Part shown: positions 60,654 to 64,000 of the stretch, piece after piece
Layout of the letters: every line of letters starts with the position of its first letter
Numbering within the stretch: the stretch's first letter is position 1
DNA from: JAEYKI01 sp036679405
Lineage (GTDB): Bacteria; Bacillota; Clostridia; Christensenellales; Christensenellaceae
Direction of reading: 5' to 3'
Assembly (NCBI GenBank): GCA_036679405.1
Contig: JAVBVZ010000008.1
Coordinates: 1-64,000, forward strand
DNA: 64,000 nucleotides
The notes under the pieces: model-generated
What the model was told of the DNA's origin: nothing
The model's database searches: none
Seen by the model: only the letters and a program-made list of their open reading frames with translations
Program-made: the position numbers and the translations under genes

Positions 60654-61685
60654 TTATTTTGTCTCAAAATCGTGCCAGGGTATATCCACCGGCCGGCCTT
60701 GATTGATGATATCATCAATATGCAAAAGCAGGGGGAAGTCCTTTGCCCGCGCCCGCCCGAGGTCGATCATCCGCCGGACCGCCCGCGCCGTACGCGTTGC
60801 GATCACTATGGATTCCAGCGTAACGCCGTCAAGTTCCCGCATAGCCTGCTCAAAAGAAAGCCCGCGCCCAAGCAGCGTGCCTATTTTACGCGTTCTTCCC
60901 CCGAACACAGTCACATACAGGTCGCCCGCGCCCCAGACAATGTTTTCGTCCCCTCCGCCGATCAACGCAAGCAGGGCGCGCATTTCCCGCACGCTCTGGG
61001 CGAACAGCGCAGCCTGAGAGTTGTAGTGCACCGCGCCGGCTCCTTCTTTTTTTTCGCTCAGGCCCACCGCCAGCGTCACGCCCAGCGCATACGCGTTCTT
61101 CATAGCCACAGCACACTCGACCCCCACCACATCACGCGAAAGGCTCACATGATAGTACGGCCCCGCAAACAGCGCCCTTATTTTTTCAAGCTCTTCCATA
61201 TCGCCGCCACAAAAACAGACATGCGTCTGGTCCCGATCCGCCAGTTCATAACTGGTACACGGTCCGCCCACCGCATAAAGTTTAAGGTTTTTTTGGGGCA
61301 GCTTTTTTTGGTACAGATGCGGATAGGGCAGCATTGACCCGTCTTCCATATCCTGCATGCCCTTGGTAACAGACAGGACCGGAAGGCTTTCGGGAATCAC
61401 CGGCAGAATATTCTCACAAAACCAATCGACCCCAAAGCTGCTCACGCCGCCTACCAGCAGGTCTGCGCCATCAAGCGCCCGGGACAGTTCTTCTATCTGA
61501 TAATAACGGTATCCTTTGGGCAGCGGGCGCCTGAGTGTCAGATGTTCGCCCGTTTTTCTCGCATGCTCAATAATCTCCCGGTCCAGATGCGTTCCCACCA
61601 GCCGGATCTCATTGCCGTTTTCGAATGCCGGCAAAGTGATGGACGACCCCATCATCCCCGAACCTACAACCGTAATAATCGCCAT
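60654..61685 (-). CDS. GpsA-like NAD(P)-dependent dehydrogenase
   Basis: A 343-residue two-domain dehydrogenase with a Rossmann motif VGSGMMGSS (about 6-14), the GGVSSFGVDW region (about 78-87), SVTKGMQ (about 105-111), and catalytic Lys in AVAMKNAYALGV (about 191-202), the GpsA arrangement. The family reduces dihydroxyacetone phosphate to sn-glycerol-3-phosphate. Divergence from housekeeping GpsA and isolation from lipid genes leave another substrate possible. ATG follows AGGAGAG. Convergent with the URO-D gene. Confidence 0.8.
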   Translation of the reverse strand: MAIITVVGSGMMGSSITLPAFENGNEIRLVGTHLDREIIEHARKTGEHLTLRRPLPKGYRYYQIEELSRALDGADLLVGGVSSFGVDWFCENILPVIPESLPVLSVTKGMQDMEDGSMLPYPHLYQKKLPQKNLKLYAVGGPCTSYELADRDQTHVCFCGGDMEELEKIRALFAGPYYHVSLSRDVVGVECAVAMKNAYALGVTLAVGLSEKKEGAGAVHYNSQAALFAQSVREMRALLALIGGGDENIVWGAGDLYVTVFGGRTRKIGTLLGRGLSFEQAMRELDGVTLESIVIATRTARAVRRMIDLGRARAKDFPLLLHIDDIINQGRPVDIPWHDFETK

Positions 61686-61724
61686 TTTTTCTCTCCTTTT
61701 TTCACAATAATTTTACTATAGCAG

Positions 61725-61758
61725 AAAAGCCGCCCGAATGGTAGCCGGGCGACTTTTT
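61725..61758. terminator. hairpin in the gpsA-like/P-ATPase divergent region
   Basis: AAAAGCCGCCCG (61725-61736) pairs with CGGGCGACTTTT (61746-61757) with one mismatch, followed by T-rich sequence on the plus strand. No gene precedes it on that strand, so its role is unclear. Confidence 0.45.
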
Positions 61759-61869
61759 ATTTTTTATGCCTGTCTGCAAGTTCTTTTCATGTTTTTCTTT
61801 CAAAAAGGCTTTTACGCTTTTCAAAAGAAGTTTAACAATAAATATTAGGTATTTTTTACTCTCCGCTCC

Positions 61870-61890
61870 GCCGGGCATATGTTGCCCGGC
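61870..61890 (+). repeat. 8-bp perfect hairpin in the P-ATPase leader
   Basis: GCCGGGCA (61870-61877) and TGCCCGGC (61883-61890) flank five bases, 48 bases before the ATPase start. No T-run. Possible leader structure. Confidence 0.45.
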
Positions 61891-61937
61891 CCGAAACACA
61901 AACAATTTTTATTTTCGCGGAAAGGAGTATTCAATTC

Positions 61938-64000
61938 ATGAAACAGAAAAAAAACGCGAATCTGAATCCCTCCCAGGCAAAAGAGCAATCCGCCTACCAG
62001 TCTATGGATTTGAAAGAGGCCCAGGAAAAACTCGAGTTTTCTCCGGACGGTCTTACCGATGCACAAATCAAACAACGGCAGGAAAAATACGGCTTCAATG
62101 AAATTGAAGAAAAAAAGTCCCATCCCGTTTTGAAATTTCTTTCTTATTTTTGGGGGCCTATTCCCTGGATGATCGAAGCCGCCATGATATTGTCGGCCAT
62201 CGACCAGCATTGGCCGGACTTTTACATTATCCTTGTCCTGCTGCTGGCCAACGCACTGATCGGATTTTTTGAAGAATACCAGGCCGGCAATGCCATCGCC
62301 GCGCTCAAATCGCAGCTGGCCATTAAAGCCAAGACCCGGCGCAACGGCAGCTGGTCTACGCCCCCGGCCAGAGAACTTGTGCCGGGAGACCTGATCCGCC
62401 TGCGTCTTGGGGATATTGTTCCGGCGGACGCACGCCTTCTTGCCGGAGATCCTATCCAGGTCGACCAGTCCGCGCTGACCGGAGAATCTCTTCCCGTCAC
62501 ACGGGAGCAGGGCGATGCCGTATTCTCCGGTTCCATTATCCGGTAGGGGGAAATAGAAGCCATGGTTTATGCAACCGGCCAAAATACCTATTTCGGTAAA
62601 ACGGCCCAGCTGGTGGAAGAAGCCAAGGTGGTCAGCACTTTCCAGCGCGCAGTACTCAGGATAGGCAATTTCCTCATTATATTTGCCGCAGTGCTGGTGG
62701 CGGCCATCATTGTCGTTGCCCTTCTGCGCGGCGATGCTGTCCTGACTACGCTGCAGTTCGCTTTGGTTTTGACGGTCGCCGCTATTCCGGTCGCCATGCC
62801 AACTGTTCTTGCGGTCACCATGGCGGTAGGCGCCAGTCTGCTGGCCAAGAAAAAGGCGATCGTTACGCATTTGGCCGCTATAGAAGAACTTGCGGGCGTA
62901 GATATCCTCTGTTCGGATAAAACCGGAACCATCACGCAGAACAAGCTTACTTTAGGCGATCCTTTTCATATGGAAGGCGTGTCCGATGAACGTCTTATCC
63001 TTTGTGCTGCGCTCGCCTCCCGCAAAGAAGACAATGATACCATCGACCTTGCCGTGATCGGCGGCCTGAAGGATGAAAACACCCTGTCCGGCTATGAGGT
63101 TCTTCATTTTATGCCCTTTGACCCGGTACATAAGCGCACCCAGGCGGATGTGCGCGGACCGGACAAGAAAACTTTCAGCGTGACCAAAGGCGCGCCGCAG
63201 GTCATTTTGGAGCTGTGTACAAATCGGGATGAAGCCGGGCCGGCTGTGGATAAGGCCGTATCCGACTTTGCGCTGCGCGGCTACCGTTCGCTGGGCGTAG
63301 CTCTGGCGGAAGAAACAGGGAAATGGTCTTTTTTAGGCGTTCTTCCGCTGTTCGACCCACCGCGCGAAGATGCAAAAGAAACCATCCAAAATGCAGCCGA
63401 CATGGGTGTCAAAGTTAAGATGGTCACCGGGGACCAACTGGCCATCGCGCAGGAAACCGCAAAAAAACTGGCCATGGGAACCAACATTATGGATGCCCGT
63501 ATCTTAGGCGATGAATCCAAAAGCGAAAGCAAGGAAGTTACAGACGCTATACAGAAAGCAGACGGTTTCGCACAGGTGTTCCCGGAACACAAATTTAAGA
63601 TTGTGGACATCCTTCAAAAACTCGGCCATCTGGTGGGCATGACGGGAGACGGCGTAAACGACGCGCCCGCTCTTAAAAAAGCCCAGTGCGGCATCGCTGT
63701 TTCGGGCGCGACCGACGCGGCCCGTTCGGCGGCGGACATCGTCCTCATGACCCCCGGCCTTTCGGTGATCATCCAGGCCATTCGCGAAAGCCGCAACATT
63801 GTCCAGCGGATGAACAGTTACGCCATTTACCGCGTAGCCGAAACGCTGCGCGTGCTTCTCTTTATGACGCTGGCTATCCTCGTGTTTAATTTTTACCCCC
63901 TGACCGCCGTCATGATTGTTATACTGGCCCTCATGAACGACGGCGCCATTTTGTCCATCGCGTACGACCATGTCCAGTACCGTGAACGACCCGTCACCTG
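61938..64000 (+). pseudogene. plasma-membrane-type cation P-ATPase with in-frame amber stop, cut by window edge
   Basis: A P3A-like ATPase (proton or cation pump). Codon 203 is TAG (62544-62546), within GSIIR-stop-GEIEAMVYATG, where the family usually has Gln or another residue. The frame then continues uninterrupted to the window end, with phosphorylation motif SDKTGTITQNK (about 330-340), TGD in KMVTGDQ, and the hinge GDGVNDAPALKK (about 570-581). About 688 codons are visible, and more lie beyond. The 3' part has no ribosome site at its first internal ATG. Either a recent CAG-to-TAG pseudogene, a sequencing error, or rare readthrough. Confidence 0.85.

Overview
The window looks like chromosomal DNA of a moderate-GC Clostridia-type Firmicute. 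Three things suggest this: strong AGGAGG ribosome sites, many TTG/GTG starts and single-membrane lipoproteins; a perfect CIRCE element; and a Clostridial style of integrative element. Christensenellaceae would fit, but that is only a guess from overall flavour. About 44 kb of housekeeping and accessory genes follow a roughly 20 kb mobile island.

Region 1 (1-20380) is the right-hand part of an integrated element that ends at the 3' end of a tRNA-Arg(CCG) gene. It carries a minus-strand operon: parA, parB, a DUF3846 protein, a protein built of ~29-residue helical repeats, two TadE-like pseudopilins, a Pro/Ser/Thr-rich membrane-anchored protein, a large secreted adhesin-like protein with CARDB domains, a type IV prepilin peptidase, and a Tad export machine (CpaB/SAF, CpaE/TadZ-like, TadA, TadB, TadC). 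An IS3-family element at the left edge cuts tadC. Upstream of parA lies an AT-rich six-gene operon: C5-cytosine methyltransferase, ParB-fold protein, SNF2 helicase, DUF3883 nuclease-like protein, stand-alone AspBHI_N-type reader and Vsr-type nuclease. This is the best candidate for a little-described defence system. No integrase or relaxase is visible, so they should lie beyond the left edge.

Region 2 (20381-35123) holds the tRNA and a polar amino-acid ABC transporter. It then has a Rieske protein, a SHOCT protein, an alpha/beta hydrolase lying between a decayed gap 3' end and the intact gap gene, and fba. A cell-wall NlpC/P60 hydrolase, a PfkB kinase, a TrpB2 gene behind a classical trp-type attenuator (tandem Trp codons plus terminator), and an HtrA-like protease with zinc ribbons follow.

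Region 3 (35187-47821) contains a sugar-isomerase-like gene. Next comes a five-gene stress and repair operon (TM1266-like, cupin, msrAB, uvsE, HD), in which uvsE appears to start at ATT. A 1317-residue multi-PAS GGDEF/HD-GYP protein, an OsmC protein, a flavodoxin-like protein and CIRCE-controlled htpG complete it.

Region 4 (47871-64000) has lipoproteins, a fluoride riboswitch driving crcB-crcB-DUF190, and a CopB-type copper ATPase with a nearby two-component system. It also has a RibBA-like protein whose DHBP-synthase half has lost its catalytic residues, an AraC regulator divergent from a uroporphyrinogen-decarboxylase-family gene, and a GpsA-like dehydrogenase. At the right edge is a plasma-membrane-type P-ATPase interrupted by an in-frame amber codon.
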